Below, in pieces: positions 25,701 through 39,556 of a DNA stretch of 64,000 nt. A model generated the notes under the pieces. That model did no database searches and was not told the DNA's origin. It saw nothing but the letters and a program-made list of their open reading frames with translations. The stretch covers positions 18,133,208 through 18,197,207 of the forward strand of contig NC_092642.1 of NCBI RefSeq assembly GCF_039555335.1, written 5' to 3'. A program made the position numbers and the translations under genes. Position 1 is the stretch's first letter, and each line of letters opens with the position of its first letter. Source of the DNA: Amphiura filiformis (taxonomy: Eukaryota; Echinodermata; Ophiuroidea; Amphilepidida; Amphiuridae).

Positions 25701-28700
25701 ATTTTGGTAGGGGTGTGCGGCGCCGAACTTTGGGAACTATAAGAACTGATTTGGGGGCAAAATAGGGGCTTGATGAACGGAAATTTGAACATTTTTGTGG
25801 AGGTCTGTGAACTAAAGTTGGGCCAAATTATAGGCTTTGGAGCTAACAAATTCAAAATATTTCCAAATATGAGCTCAAGACCTACAATTTTCAGAGTGTT
25901 AGGCTCAATGAACTGGAGCATGATGCAAATGTGTTAAGGGACTGCCGGAAGCCTGAAAAGGGACCCCTGACTGCATCTTTTGCCTCTCTAAAACACAAGC
26001 CTAATAAGTTACTGTGAGTCTGTGATTATACTCTGTTTCCAAGGTATGCTACCTAAGGGTAAAAAATTTTGACCGATCGAAAGGGAGGCGAAAGGGAGGG
26101 TGGAAGCATTTTTTGACACTGGGGGAACAAGCAATTTTTGGCACATATGGCCGGGGCACCTTTCAAATTAAATGCTCTAAAAAGGCTTAGAAAACAGTAC
26201 GGAAAGGCTTACATAATACAGATTTCCCTGCTCGCGCGCTGTGCTCGAAACATAATTATCTAAACCTTTTAAGGTTTGTAAATTGGGATCCCCCCAAAAT
26301 GGCATGTGCAAAGATTTTTGGCAGGTCGGGGGGGGAGTTAACGATTTTGGCAGGCCGAGAAGGGATAAGCATTTTTGGTAATTTCACTCCTCCCCGGGCT
26401 CAGCATAATTATTGCACAGCCCCAAAACAATACTAGGCATGCTAGGTGGGACTAGCAAATTATGTATTTACAAGAAAATAATATAGAACTAAAATTCTGG
26501 TTAAGTATAGGCTATACGTTGATAAATTATTGGTGAAAACCCCGGGCTTTAATTTGATACATAAGGACTCGGACTCGGACTCGGACTCGAACATTGAAGA
26601 CTCGGACTCGGACTCGGACTCGGACATCAGAAATTGGCAGGGACTCGGACTCGGACTTGGACTCGGACACCAAGGACTCGGACTCGGACTCGGACTCGGA
26701 TGACGAGGACTCGACTACAACACTGTGGATTATATGGTAGTAGCACACCTGGTAAATATTTGCTCGTGTGTTATGGGTAGCGGCAGAGGCTCTATACTAG
26801 AGCTACCGGTAATGAAGGTAAATTTTTACAGGATATATATGGCTAAGTTCTTTTAATGTTTTGAGAATTACAGAAAAAAATCTTAATTGCAGGTTAAATC
26901 AACTTACGATGCAATTCGGTGAATAACGACAGCGAGTTGTCGGGACAATTCCATCGATCCCACTTGAATTGATGTTTACACTCCGACATGGCGTGGCCTG
27001 CTCCAGCTGCTAGGCTGTCAGAGTAAGACAAATAGGTCTGTGGAAGAGATGACAAAAAATTTGAGATCGATGTCAAATGGTGGAGTTAGAAGAGTTTGTT
27101 TAAGATTACTCTTTATAAATCAAATCACCATCATAGCATAAGCTTTTATTTTCAACTTTGCCGCAACTGAGATAAAGTTATACGTTTAGCCATATCATGT
27201 GGCCGGGTGTGTGTGTGTGTGTGTGGGGGGGGGGTTCAGTGGCGGATCTAGATCAGTCAGAAGCTGAGACGAATATACCTAACAACTTTTAAAAAGCACG
27301 CACATAATTCATAATCATAAGAGATCCATTCATCGAACCATATCGATCCTTTCAATAAACATACCCAACACGATGCTAATTAGATAATGATACCTAAAGA
27401 AAGTTACCGCCATGAAAAGGGGTCATAAATGACATTGACAAAACCCTCCATAAAATGATGCTTTAAGTCCCTTTCCAAGTTAACCCGCTTTTATTAAGTT
27501 TTATCGCTTTTGTCAAGATTTGGAATTTTGTCTAATTTAAGAATCAGTGAAGATGTAAGGCCGGTTAAAATTAATGTGTTGGTTCTCGTCCCCTCCTTTC
27601 CCAATTTCTGGGATTTGCAAAGATTTTTTGTTTTTAGATTTTAATATTTTTTAGACTTTGGAATGATTTATGAAAATCTCATGCATATGAATAAGTTTAT
27701 TAGAGAATAGGGATCACTTCCAAGTCTATTTGTGGTAATCTATATAGGTGGTTTATCCCTCAGAATCTCACACTTAAAAAGGGCCCATCCTTTCCTTAAG
27801 CACTGTTGGAAAAGACTGAAAACTACTGATAATGCTCATTTGACATTGAAAAAAAAACTCATTCCCTCATCAATTCATGAAAATCCTCTGGACGAGAACC
27901 AACATTAATTTTATACGGCCTAGTAATCTTCTCGGTATAAGAACTGCGTGCTAGCCAAAGGGTGTAACATCAAAAGTTTTCGAGATATTTTCTCAAAATA
28001 TCAAGAATTATCTTAAGAACCTCTAACCCAATACTAGGCTTGTTTGTACTCATTCTAATGCATTTTTCATGCTGATTCCAAACATGGCAACGAAATGGAC
28101 AATTTTCAACATTTTATAACTTTTTGTCTATAGTCAAAACCTTTCTCAGCAAACACAAAACGTTTTTAAACAGGTTTATTTTGGGTTTTGGTTTTGGTAA
28201 AAAAACGTTTTAATAAATTTAATAAATGTCGGGTTAAATAAAGCTAATGAAAACGTTTTGTATGAAAACACACTACAGAAACATTTTTTGAATGTTTTCG
28301 AAATGTTTTGTCAACATTTAAATAACGATATGTTAGAATGTTTGCAGCAAATTATCAAAACTGTATTTGAATGTTATGAAAACGTTTATTTATACCCTTT
28401 ATTATATACTTTATATAACCCGACATTTAAACGTTTTCAGGCAACCTTTCTAACCTTTTGCGAATGATGTCGAAAACGTTTTGTATTTGCTGTGTAGAGG
28501 GCTAACGATTGCAACAAATATATTAAAATACAACATTGGATGGTATAAACAATAATAATGCTTCTTACCTTTGAACCAGCTAGAAGCAGGTTACTTGCTT
28601 GCGACCTGTCAAAAACAAACATTTTAATCTTAAGACTTAATTTGTGTTTTTAAAGGCAATATGTCAAGCTTCTGAAATATTTGGTAAATTTAGTATGGAT

Positions 28701-29281
28701 ATAAAGCTGAAATCGTGCAGATTTCATATAATTTTATTTAAAAATACAAACAATTATCGCTAGTTTTTGAGTAATCCACCGCGTATTTACTAACCGACAC
28801 GATTAAAGCCCACCTCGTGTGAAAAAAATGCATTAAAGTTACTATTATTATAATTATGTTTTGCATCATTTTAACTCGACATAAACTCGTAAACTATCTA
28901 TCAAAATTGTTCAATCTTATGTTGTTCAATGAAAGACACTATTTCTGTTATAAAGTCATTTATGCTATCATAATATTGTTTTTATTTACAATTAAAGATC
29001 TAAATGCGTGCGTGAGATGCATCCCTAACATCGCGATACTAAAAAAATCGTTCATGGTATCATAATATTATTTATTATTACAATATAAAACGAATGTGTG
29101 CTTTTAAGATGCCCTAACTTCATGGTACCGAAAAACAAACACTTAATTTACTACTCAAAGAACTTGCCCTATGAAATGCATGATCTATATTGCAAAATAC
29201 TTACCAGCCATTAATGAAGCAATGTACCTGCATCGCAGATAGCAAACAAAAATATAAAACTGCAGCAACTTGACGAAACAT
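22732..29281 (-). CDS. wnt8: Wnt8 family secreted signalling protein, tandem gene 1 (six coding exons)
   Basis: Exons in transcript order are 29281-29205, 28605-28569, 27037-26908, 24532-24407, 23898-23756 and 23259-22732, all with GT-AG borders and matching phases, giving 346 residues, close to the usual Wnt8 length (about 350). The start is the ATG of an N-terminal hydrophobic signal peptide (MFRQVAAVLYFCLLS). Wnt hallmarks are seen: the ECKHQFKWDRWNCP block in exon 3, GGCSD in exon 5, and [10 protein letters not shown] in exon 6, where Ser187 fits the serine that is palmitoleoylated by Porcupine in this family. The Cys-rich C-terminus (RCNCQFHWCC) is complete, and an NST glycosylation sequon is present. 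Wnt8 over other Wnts is judged from TREMSFVHAI, NNEVGRK and SPDYC. The protein would be secreted and bind Frizzled/LRP5/6. Introns 2-4 are swollen by transposons compared with genes 2 and 3. Exon joins are inferred; no transcript was seen. Confidence 0.93.
24019..24213. mobile_element. Small inverted-repeat element carrying a TTAGGG-like array, in Wnt8 gene 1 intron 4
   Basis: About 115 bp of degenerate TTAGGG/TTAGGA repeats (24051-24166) lie between inverted sequences: TGGGTTATTCC at 24019 with its complement GGAATAACCCA at about 24203-24213, and CCTTCATGTAATT with AATTACATGAAGG inside. Genes 2 and 3 lack it, so it arrived after duplication. Confidence 0.75.
24664..25063. mobile_element. MITE, about 400 bp, in Wnt8 gene 1 intron 3
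   Basis: The outer inverted repeats (GCCTCGGTTCGAAACTTCTG and its near complement at about 25040-25061) enclose inner ones (CCACTGCACCAGTTTTTATG and its complement). An 11-bp direct repeat, AATAAAGTTAG, lies at both sides, so the target duplication is either that or TA. Confidence 0.75.
25259..26725. mobile_element. hAT-type non-autonomous transposon with (GGACTC)n arrays, in Wnt8 gene 1 intron 3
   Basis: The ends are CAGTGTTGGAGGACTCGG and, reversed, CAGTGTTGTAGTCGAGTCC. The 8-bp target duplication TGGATTAT is perfect (25251-25258 and 26726-26733). CAGTG termini and 8-bp duplications fit hAT. GACTCG-type hexamer arrays lie near both ends (about 25270-25420 and 26564-26712) in the same orientation. 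No transposase frame is seen. Confidence 0.9.
27202..27235. repeat. (GT)n followed by a G-run
   Basis: A short GT microsatellite and about ten G residues lie in intron 2 of Wnt8 gene 1. Confidence 0.9.
28147..28492. mobile_element. AACGTTTT-rich inverted-repeat transposon in Wnt8 gene 1 intron 2
   Basis: The ends are CAGCAAACACAAAACGTTTT and, reversed, CAGCAAATACAAAACGTTTT. It is the same family as 9326-9899 and carries the shared internal motif TAACCCGACATTTAAACG. It has no open frame. Confidence 0.85.
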
Positions 29282-29393
29282 GATGAAGAGTATTCCGCAG
29301 AATGCTGATAAAGTATGCTATATTCCAGTATCAAAGTATGATTCCAGCAGATGTTAAAGTATCCTATATTTTGTTTTAGTTGAATAGCGTAAT

Positions 29394-29553
29394 GAGATGT
29401 TGTTCTGACGGTAGCTACAGTAAATGTGAAGTTGTAAGGAGGTTGAAGTTGAATTCCATAGGAGGATCTTCCTTTGTATATCCCGAAAAGACAATCGACA
29501 TGAGTGCACATCAAACGTCGGCCGCCACTTCCTCTCTATTTCCATGAGACAGG
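29394..29553 (-). promoter_or_regulatory. 5' leader/promoter block of Wnt8 gene 1 conserved with gene 2
   Basis: On the plus strand this block shares ATGTTGTTCTGACGGTAGCT, GTTGAATTCCATAGGAGGAT, AAGACAATCGACAT, CATCAAACGTCGGC and TTTCCTCTCTA-like motifs in order with 56469-56662. It lies 110-270 bp before the ATG. It is either 5' UTR or proximal promoter; conservation between paralogues does not tell which. Confidence 0.6.
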
Positions 29554-32809
<3,256 letters not shown>

Positions 32810-33055
32810 CCAGAAAATTGATTTCAATTCTATTCAAATTCAATTCTTTCTACACCTGGAGTCTTGCTATCCAATTCCAATTCAATCCACCTTGCTTTAG
32901 CATTAATTCAATTCGATTCCAATTCAATTTTTCAATTTCAAAATCATTTCATTTCAATTCCAATCCAATGCAGTGAAATTAACAGCTTATCAATTTCAAT
33001 TCAATTCTGAGCATTCATTTCAATTCCAATTCAATTCCAATTCCAACTAGTGGCA
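32810..33055. repeat. Degenerate TTCAATTCCAA repeat
   Basis: Irregular ATTCCAATTCAATTC motifs are packed over about 250 bp. Similar patches occur at 35775-36020 and 46330-46575. Confidence 0.8.
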
Positions 33056-33114
33056 AATGGTGGTCATAGACCACAAACCTAGCTGGGGCGTGTTGGTGTT
33101 GTGGAGGTATCTGA

Positions 33115-33860
33115 CCCCTGCAAATGTTCCAAAATGTTCCCCTGGTCATGAGGTTTGTTGTCACCGAGTTTGAGTCCCGTACTCCTTATACATGTCCAGA
33201 AAATGCAATGTTAAGATTTGACCCCAGATGACCTTTGACCTGACCCCTGCAAAATGTTCCAAAAATATTTCCCTGGTCATGAGGTTTGTTGTCACCGAGT
33301 TTGAGTCCCGTATTCCTTACAGATGTCCAGAAAATGCAATTTTGATATTTGACCCCAGATGACCTTTGACCTGAACCCAGCAAATGTTTCCCTGGTCATC
33401 AAGCTTGTTGTCACCAAGTTTGAGCCCCGTACCCCTTCCAGAAAATACATTTATAAGATTTGACCTCTGCATGACCTTTGACCTGACCCCTGCAAAATGT
33501 TCCCTGATCATGAGATATGTTGTTACAGAGTTTGGCCCCATAACCCTTACAGATATCCAGAAAATGAAATTATAAAAATTTGACCCCAGATAACCTTTGA
33601 CCTGACTCCTGCAAAGTGTTCCAAAATGTCTCCCTGATCATTAAGTTTATTGTCACCAAGTCTGAGCCCCGTACCCCTTACAGATGTCCAGGAAATTCTA
33701 AAATTTGACCTCTGCATGACCTTTGACCTGACCCATGCAAATTGTTCCCCTGGTCATGAGATTTGTTGTCACCGAGTTTGAGCCCCATACTTCTTACAGA
33801 TGTCCAGATAATGCAATTGTAAGATTTTGCCCTTTAATGACCTTTGACCCCAATTCTGTA
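33115..33860. repeat. Tandem repeat of about 120 bp, around six copies
   Basis: GACCTTTGACC recurs at about 33230, 33361, 33473, 33592, 33719 and 33839, each with GTTGTCACCGAGTTTGAG and a GTCCAGAAAATG motif between. The left edge of the large duplication falls inside this array. Units two onward reappear at 43952-44400. Confidence 0.85.
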
Positions 33861-34147
33861 TGCAAGTTCTGGGCGTGGGGTATAGCCGATGCATATATGC
33901 AAATGACATCATTGTACTATATAATATGTGGCAGAAGAAGCATTTTGAAGGTATTTGGTTAAATACAGGAAATGCCCCCTTAATGACCATTTACCCCAAT
34001 TCTGTTTAGACCCTATGGGCGCTGGATATAGCCAATACATATGTGCAAGTTACGTAATTGTAGGGTGTAACATGTAGGAGGAGAAGCATTTTCAAATTTA
34101 TTGCCAGAAAGAAAGAAAGAAAGAAAGATCCGATAGCATTACAGTAC

Positions 34148-34180
34148 GTAGCTGGGGGGTTGTAAACCCCCAGCTAGGTA
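34148..34180. repeat. Short hairpin GTAGCTGGGG...CCCCAGCTAG
   Basis: There are two complementary arms around TTGTAAA. The duplicate is near 44696-44724. It is a possible transposon end, since TAGCTGGGG also occurs near 33081. Confidence 0.7.
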
Positions 34181-34251
34181 ATACAGTTGCAGTTTGTGTT
34201 AATTGGCCAAAGGCACACTGCAAAAACTGTGTCTAGAGATTGAACACTTTT

Positions 34252-34321
34252 TAACATTTAGACATGTTTAACATTTAGACATGTTTAACATTTAGACATG
34301 TTTAACATTTAGACATGTTTA
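34252..34321. repeat. 17-bp tandem repeat, four copies
   Basis: AACATTTAGACATGTTT is repeated head to tail, and again at about 44806-44872 in the second unit. Confidence 0.9.
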
Positions 34322-34889
34322 CAAATTGAGGACAAGATGGTGGCTAGAATGGTCTTTAATATATGGACACTGTTTTTGCAGTGCATGTTTAAATTTTACT
34401 ACCAATTTTATAACACTTTAGTCAGCAACACAAAGACAAAATCAAGTACACTACTTGTCACAAAAGCATTTACTCACTTTTTACATTCAAACAATGCAGT
34501 GATCATTGACCTCTGGGTCCTATTTTATGAAACTTTGGAACTTCTTTGTTCTTAGGTGACTGACTTCCTAATATTTGTCTTAACTTCTTGTCCACCATGC
34601 ACATTATTTTCTAAACTAAAGGTGTGTACGATCGACAATGGGACTCTGTCCCCACACTGACCTCAAAGATGTCAAAAATCAAGGTTTGGATACTATTAGA
34701 TAGCCCCTACTTGTCTCCTGCTCCTCCTAAGATTTTACACCCAAAATCCTTGTACTTTTGAAAAAGTGTGAAAAAAGCTGTCAAAGATAAAAGCATTTTC
34801 TTTAATGTTTTTCTCACAATTTGTTCAAATGTACTATGATTTTGAGCATGAAAATTAGGAGCTTGAGAAAAATAGGGGCTTATGATAGT

Positions 34890-35318
34890 CCTGGGGGGGG
34901 CACTCAACTTTGGAAGTGACAGGTATGTGCCTACCGGAGTCAAGTAGGGGCCTATCGGGTACAAAGCGTTATTTTAAAAAGGGGGTCATTGGGTACAAAC
35001 AAAATAAAAAAGGGGTCATTAGGTACAATATTTTGAAAAAAGGGGGTCATCGAGTATAAGATTTTAAAAAAGGGTCATCGGGAAGAAAATTTTGAAAAAA
35101 TGGAGCAAAATTTTGACAATTTCGGCATAATTTTGAAAAAATTGAGCAAAATTTGACAGTTTCGGCATTTTTTTGTTCCATTTTGATGATGCTATTCTAG
35201 AAAAAAGGGGGTCATTGGGTAGCCTCAACCAAAAAAATAGGGTCATTGGGTAGCCGCAACTAAAAAAAAGGCACAGGCACATACCGTCACTTCCAAAGTT
35301 GAGTGCCCCCCCCCCGGG
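34890..35318. mobile_element. Non-autonomous transposon, 429 bp, CCCGGGGGG ends, unit 1 copy
   Basis: The inverted ends run about 30 bp (GGGGCACTCAACTTTGGAAG). The target duplication is 8 bp (ATGATAGT, with one substitution on the right side). Inside are repeated GGGGGTCATTGGGTA-type motifs. The duplicate at 45437-45874 confirms the borders. The 8-bp duplication suggests hAT; the superfamily is uncertain. Confidence 0.85.
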
Positions 35319-35774
35319 GTGATAGTGCCAAAAGTTTGAGATCTTTGGCAAGTTGGGGGATCTCATACTCACATTATTGATTATATCAAGCAATTTAAAA
35401 CATTGGAAATGCTAAGAATCAATTGGCATCATATTAGAAGATATTAGTGTCTTTATGAACATTACAACATATCATTTTTCCACATGACAAGAGAGACAGT
35501 AGATATTCTTAAAGAAAGATTAAGAAGAATACCTGTGTATGAGAAATGATATCATACTTTTAATTTTCTTCAATGTGTATTTTATGCTATCATTTTTAAA
35601 TGAAAGCTTTCCAGAATACTTAGTTGCAATATGTTTTGTAACACTATTGATGCTAAATTTTTAATGTGTGTCTCTTGTGTGAATAGACCTGGAAGTGTGT
35701 CAGAATTCAAAACGGGGGAAGGGCACTTTTTACAGGTGGAATGATCTGGAATCACAGACATCTGCTTGTGAATT

Positions 35775-36020
35775 GAAATGCTGAATTGAAATCAAAGCTG
35801 AATTTCATTTCAATTCCACTTCATTCTTCATCACTCAACATGATTTCAATTCCAATCCAATTCAATTCTTCATTGCTCATGATGATTTCAATTCCAATCC
35901 AATTCAATTCATGCCCAAGCCCACTCATTTCGATTCCAATTCAATTCCAATGCATTGAAATGAAAATTGCCCAAAATTCATTTCAATTCAATTCAATTTC
36001 AATGCATTGAATTAACACTA
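35775..36020. repeat. Degenerate TTCAATTCCAA repeat, unit 1 copy
   Basis: This is the same motif type as 32810-33055. It is duplicated at 46330-46575, and the open frame through it is repeat-driven. Confidence 0.8.
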
Positions 36021-36221
36021 GTATGGAATAATAGACAAATCAAGACATTGCTACACAATAATTCTTCTCTGCGTTGAAAAACTTGAAATCAATATAGGAA
36101 TTTTGTGTCTTATTTTTGTTATTTTGATTTAAAAAAATATAGATATAAAAACGGAATTTCTTGATTTTCAAAGATCTTACTAACGCGCGCGGCAGCTTTG
36201 GGACTCAGGATTTTATTAAGG

Positions 36222-36740
36222 TGGTACTACACCCCTGGCCAATTTTGACAACTAAGATATGTATATTATAGGGGCAAGGACTACAACTACTGCACTGAAA
36301 ATTCAGTAACTCAAGGCGTAGTTATATTGATCAAATACTGGTTTTCCCTCATTTTTGACTGTAACTCCACAACTGTTGTCTGTGCTGAAATAAAATTTCT
36401 AGTGCAGTAGTTGTAGGCCTTGCCCTATAATATACATACCGTAAAACCCCGTCTACAAGCATATATGGTGTTTTTTATGAAAGCTAAATTAATTCGAAGC
36501 AAGCGTAAATATACCAATACAATAGATTGGTCTTAAAATAATACTTCTTTGCATATGCTTGGATCCGTAATTTATTTGTTCGAACTCCATAATGGTGCCT
36601 GGATTAATGTAGCTTTCATCAGAAGCACTCTATATGCTTGTAGACGGGGTTTTACGGTATCTTACTTGTCACCAATGCGCTATGATTTTTGAGAAAAATG
36701 CAAAAATATGCACAAAATTGGATGGCCTTTTATTAGGCAT
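36222..36740. mobile_element. Transposon with a second MITE nested inside, unit 1 copy
   Basis: The outer sequence begins near GGTGGTACTACACCCCTGGC and continues after the nested element with CTTACTTGT(C)ACCAATGCGC. A reversed fragment of the same family is at about 12060-12160 (GGCCAGGGGTGTAGTACCCC). The nested CCGTAAAACCCC element lies at 36439-36657 with TA on both sides. The unit 2 copy is at about 46776-47293. Confidence 0.75.
36439..36657. mobile_element. MITE, 219 bp, CCGTAAAACCCCGTCTACAA family, unit 1 copy
   Basis: Same family as 17960-18179, with a TA target duplication, nested within another repeat. Confidence 0.92.
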
Positions 36741-37894
36741 ATCACCTCAAAAATAATCGCAGCAGAAACACGTTATTTAATGTTCCTACATTATTGAACT
36801 TTATTAAACCATCAAAAGTTAAGCTAATTAATATGCAAAATTGATGCCAATAGAAAACCGTACATGATATAAAGGTGCGGTTTTTTTTGCACACATATGT
36901 ATGCAAAGTTCTTTCAATTGATAACAAAAACTACACAAAAAGTAATTAATTATGCAAATTAGGTAATTACAGCTAATTATGTATTTATGATTTTATTATG
37001 CAAATTAGGCATGAGTAATTTTAGGTTTTTTTTTCAATTTAATGAACGTCTGTTCATTCATCATAAATTTTTTAAGTATGATCCTGTTATGAGGTTGAAT
37101 AAATGAACTGCAGTTAATTATTTAAAAACAATACAAACAAATGACATTTTGACGGTGTCTGGAATATAATTTTAATTTTTACTGTAAACATGGTATGTGT
37201 CACCATTACTCAAAGCCAAGTCCGAAAATTAAAAATTAAAATTCAGTTGCAATGAGACTTTAAATTAACATTTTGTCATCTGGATTAACATGGGAGGACA
37301 ATCAGTAAAAGCAATAGCCATTTTACTGTACCGCGTATACAAAAATAGTATGGCCTTGGACACACACAATGGCTTAGTGCTATTGTGGTTTGGAAAATTA
37401 CTCCCTAAAAATATCATTGATTAATGTTTTGCTTCAACTAGTTTTAGGGAAGTGTTTCATTCGTTGTCGACGGAATTAATTTACATGCTAAGAAAGATTA
37501 GTATTTCAGCTAAATGGTGGTAGTTCCTTTACTTCAATAGGCCTATATTTACTGATTTATGAGCGATCTTCAAAAATCCATAAAAACAGTCAGTAGCTCT
37601 TAATCAAAACAATTTTTAATTTTTGAGGACCCGATGTTAGCCTCGGAAAGGCTTCACACACCATATATTAAAAATTTAAACAATTTGGATAAATGAAGCA
37701 TATGAAGAAATTCATTTAATGACATGGCTGTTTTCTAAAATTGGCCAAATTTGAAGCGCGCCCTTTTCAATTCACTGTTATGCTTGCATGCACAGTGTAG
37801 CAGAATTATTGTGCAGCCACTGTGACATACCTACGATACCAGTCCTTCTAAGGGGTGGGGTTCAGTTCAGTTCAGTTTATTTCACCTTTAAATA
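36741..37894. other. No gene seen (also at 47294-48444 in unit 2)
   Basis: AT-rich DNA with ATTAATTATGCAAATTAG-like stretches. I see no coding signal on either strand. Confidence 0.5.
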
Positions 37895-38507
37895 TGAACG
37901 TTTGGACAGATATTTTGTGGGACATGACAGCACATCAGACATATCGAATTGCATTCTGAATACGAAGAATGTTCTTCTGATATAAAATAATTTTGATTTT
38001 TATAAATTCGCGATATATTACACATTTTATGACAAATGATTAAAATTGATATTTTCGATATTTAACAGTCCTCGAAGTAAACTTTATAAATCTGATGATA
38101 TGCACTTAAAGTATATGTAGGTGGGATGAAAAGCCGACGATTAATTGAACATTTTAACCTTTTGTATTGACGATTTTTTTCCCAAAAAAAAAAAAAAAAA
38201 AAAGGTCTTTTTGGGAAAAAATGTAATCTTCAATATGAACGGTCAAAATCTTCAATTGAACGTCGGCTTTTCATCAAGCTACATGTACTTTAAGTACATA
38301 TCAATAGATTTAGAAAGTTTACTTCGAAGACTGTTAAATATCGAAAATTTTAAAAATATCAAATTTTAATCATTTCTCATAAAATTTGTATTATATCGCG
38401 AATTATCTAAATTATTTGATATCAGAAGGACATTCCTCATATTTATAATACAATTCGATATGTCTGATGCGCTCTTATGTCCCACAAAAATACTGTCCAA
38501 ACGTTCA
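37895..38507. mobile_element. Long-arm MITE, 613 bp, unit 1 copy
   Basis: The ends TGAACGTTTGGACAGTATTT and, reversed, the same at the right are flanked by TA. Internal arms carry CAGTCCTCGAAGTAAACTTT and a poly-A loop. Confidence 0.9.
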
Positions 38508-39556
38508 TACCAGAGCCCCTAATGTTACGAAAGCAAAATAATCGAAGCGGTATAAAGTCATATTTCATCTACACGAGTGTTTTATTTCTCATATAATGTT
38601 AATTGGTATACAAAAGTGACAACAACAAAAAATATAGTTCATGTGAATTAAGTATCCAAAATAGGTTTTGTTATATACATGTTAAAATATTTACATATTA
38701 TTTACAAAATGCACAAATTTATTTGTTCGCTTATACTTGTTTATAAATACATTAGAGCGATGAGCTCGTTTGGTTAAAATCTCACATTTCGTCAACTGCT
38801 CATCCATAAAAATCTTACAAAAATTACTCAACATTGAGTAATTTTGTACTCATTTGTTGAGTTCTGATCTATATGAGCTCAATGTTGAGTAATTTTTACT
38901 CAACTGTTGAGCTGTGACTTTTTTACTCAGTGTTGATTAAAATATGTTTTACAGTGTATGTATTACCCTATCCTCAATGGACTATTGATTAAATCGAGAG
39001 AAAATACTTCAAAGCATCAAGTTGGTACACTACAACAACAGCAGACCAAACACTTAACAAACACATGAACACGTAAATGGCTAATTACATAGGGAGTGTT
39101 AATACTCCAACACTAAAACGCGTTAAAATACAAATATGTTAAAGTTAATTATTAGTACCACGCTATCGTGTTAAAACATGTTTCAACACTATTGTGTTAA
39201 TAATAATAACACATCTTCATACTTTCAAAGTGTTTTAATGCTTTTAAGTGTTCTGCTGTTTTTGCCGTGCATACGACCATTTTCAAATAGTCTGACCCAA
39301 TGCTACAACAAGTTTTCAAAAATGTTATTTAAACGTGTTAAACGTTCACCCTCTACTGTTCCATATGAATGTTATTTAAACGGTTACTGTTTTCCCACAT
39401 AGGGACGGCATTTTTGCACCTTGTGTTGCACCTTGCTGTGCATCATAATGCAATAACCTTACTGTATGTTTTTGTCAGTTAAAACATTAAAGACATATCA
39501 AGTACGTCACAATAGCCTATAAATCCACGATGTGCACAAAACTGTCCAGTTCAAGT

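Noticed and set aside
35786-36010. 74-codon frame repeated at 46341-46565
   Set aside because: It reads through a TTCAATTCCAA repeat; its second copy is only the segment duplication, not evidence of conservation.
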